Source: an uncultured Lachnospiraceae bacterium (lineage in GTDB: Bacteria; Bacillota; Clostridia; Lachnospirales; Lachnospiraceae). From it: 6,233 nt of DNA. Below, piece after piece: positions 6,155 to 6,233 of this stretch. The position numbers and the translations under genes were made by a program. The notes under the pieces were generated by a model, which saw nothing but the letters and a program-made list of their open reading frames with translations, ran no database searches and had not been told where the DNA came from. Every line of letters starts with the position of its first letter. Within the stretch, counting starts at the first letter, position 1. The stretch lies in the NCBI GenBank assembly GCA_902803635.1, contig CADCQU010000026.1:1-6233 (forward strand), written 5' to 3'.

Positions 6155-6233
6155 CATTCTGAGGAGCGAAGCGACGAAGAATCCCGTCAACTTTGCGAGA
6201 AGCCTAACGGGATCCTTCGCTTCGCTCAGGATG
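6155..6233. repeat. Long imperfect inverted repeat, dispersed-type intergenic element, cut by window end
   Basis: Left arm 6155-6187 (CATTCTGAGGAGCGAAGCG...) and right arm 6207-6233 (...CTTCGCTTCGCTCAGGATG) are reverse complements, apart from a few extra bases in the left arm and some substitutions; the loop is 19 bases. The inner ends match exactly over seven bases (ATCCCGT with ACGGGAT). The left flank TTGT suggests an outer TGTCATTC/GGATGACA continuation past the edge. Sequences of this GAGCGAAGCGAAGGATC type are, from general knowledge, scattered in intergenic regions of many bacterial genomes. Between the valS terminator and this element (6097-6154) I see nothing else. Confidence 0.75.

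Overview
The window is ordinary bacterial chromosome. It is GC-rich (about 60% in the genes by eye), with strong AGGAG-type ribosome binding sites and every convincing gene on the + strand. The gene content (an XpaC-family membrane protein followed by a TelA-family protein, then valS) and the codon style suggest a GC-rich member of Bacillota, such as Clostridia or Negativicutes. The sequence alone does not fix the taxon.

Layout. Positions 1-1521 hold the 3' part of an xpaC-like gene (family name: 5-bromo-4-chloroindolyl phosphate hydrolysis protein). Its frame is open to the left edge, so the true start lies outside the window. After a 39-bp gap, 1561-2991 encodes a TelA/KlaA-type 'toxic anion resistance' protein with a long Ala/Gln/Pro-rich N-terminal extension. 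The two look like one transcription unit, closed by a hairpin at 3023-3056. The 348-bp spacer before the next gene carries that hairpin, a 64-bp tandem repeat (two full units plus a partial third) whose units contain inverted repeats, and a near-consensus housekeeping promoter (3258-3286). Positions 3340-5991 encode a complete valyl-tRNA synthetase (883 aa) with all signature motifs, followed by a likely terminator at 6047-6096. No gene is visible after valS. The right edge (6155-6233) is a long imperfect inverted repeat that resembles a dispersed intergenic element and is cut by the window end.

Function. XpaC- and TelA-family proteins are commonly encoded side by side in Bacillota (xpaC-yaaN in Bacillus subtilis) and are poorly understood; a membrane-associated or envelope-stress role is the usual guess. 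valS is an independent housekeeping gene with its own promoter and, unusually for this phylum, no visible T-box leader.

Most interesting signal. No new multigene system is evident. However, the heptamer GCAAATG occurs 11 times on the + strand and once on the - strand, in all three codon phases and in both intergenic regions. It coincides with otherwise avoided synonymous codons. That pattern points to a DNA-level signal (uptake-like, Chi-like or another strand-biased motif) rather than to protein constraint. A second point of interest is the 64-bp tandem repeat, which can form mutually exclusive hairpins just upstream of the valS promoter.
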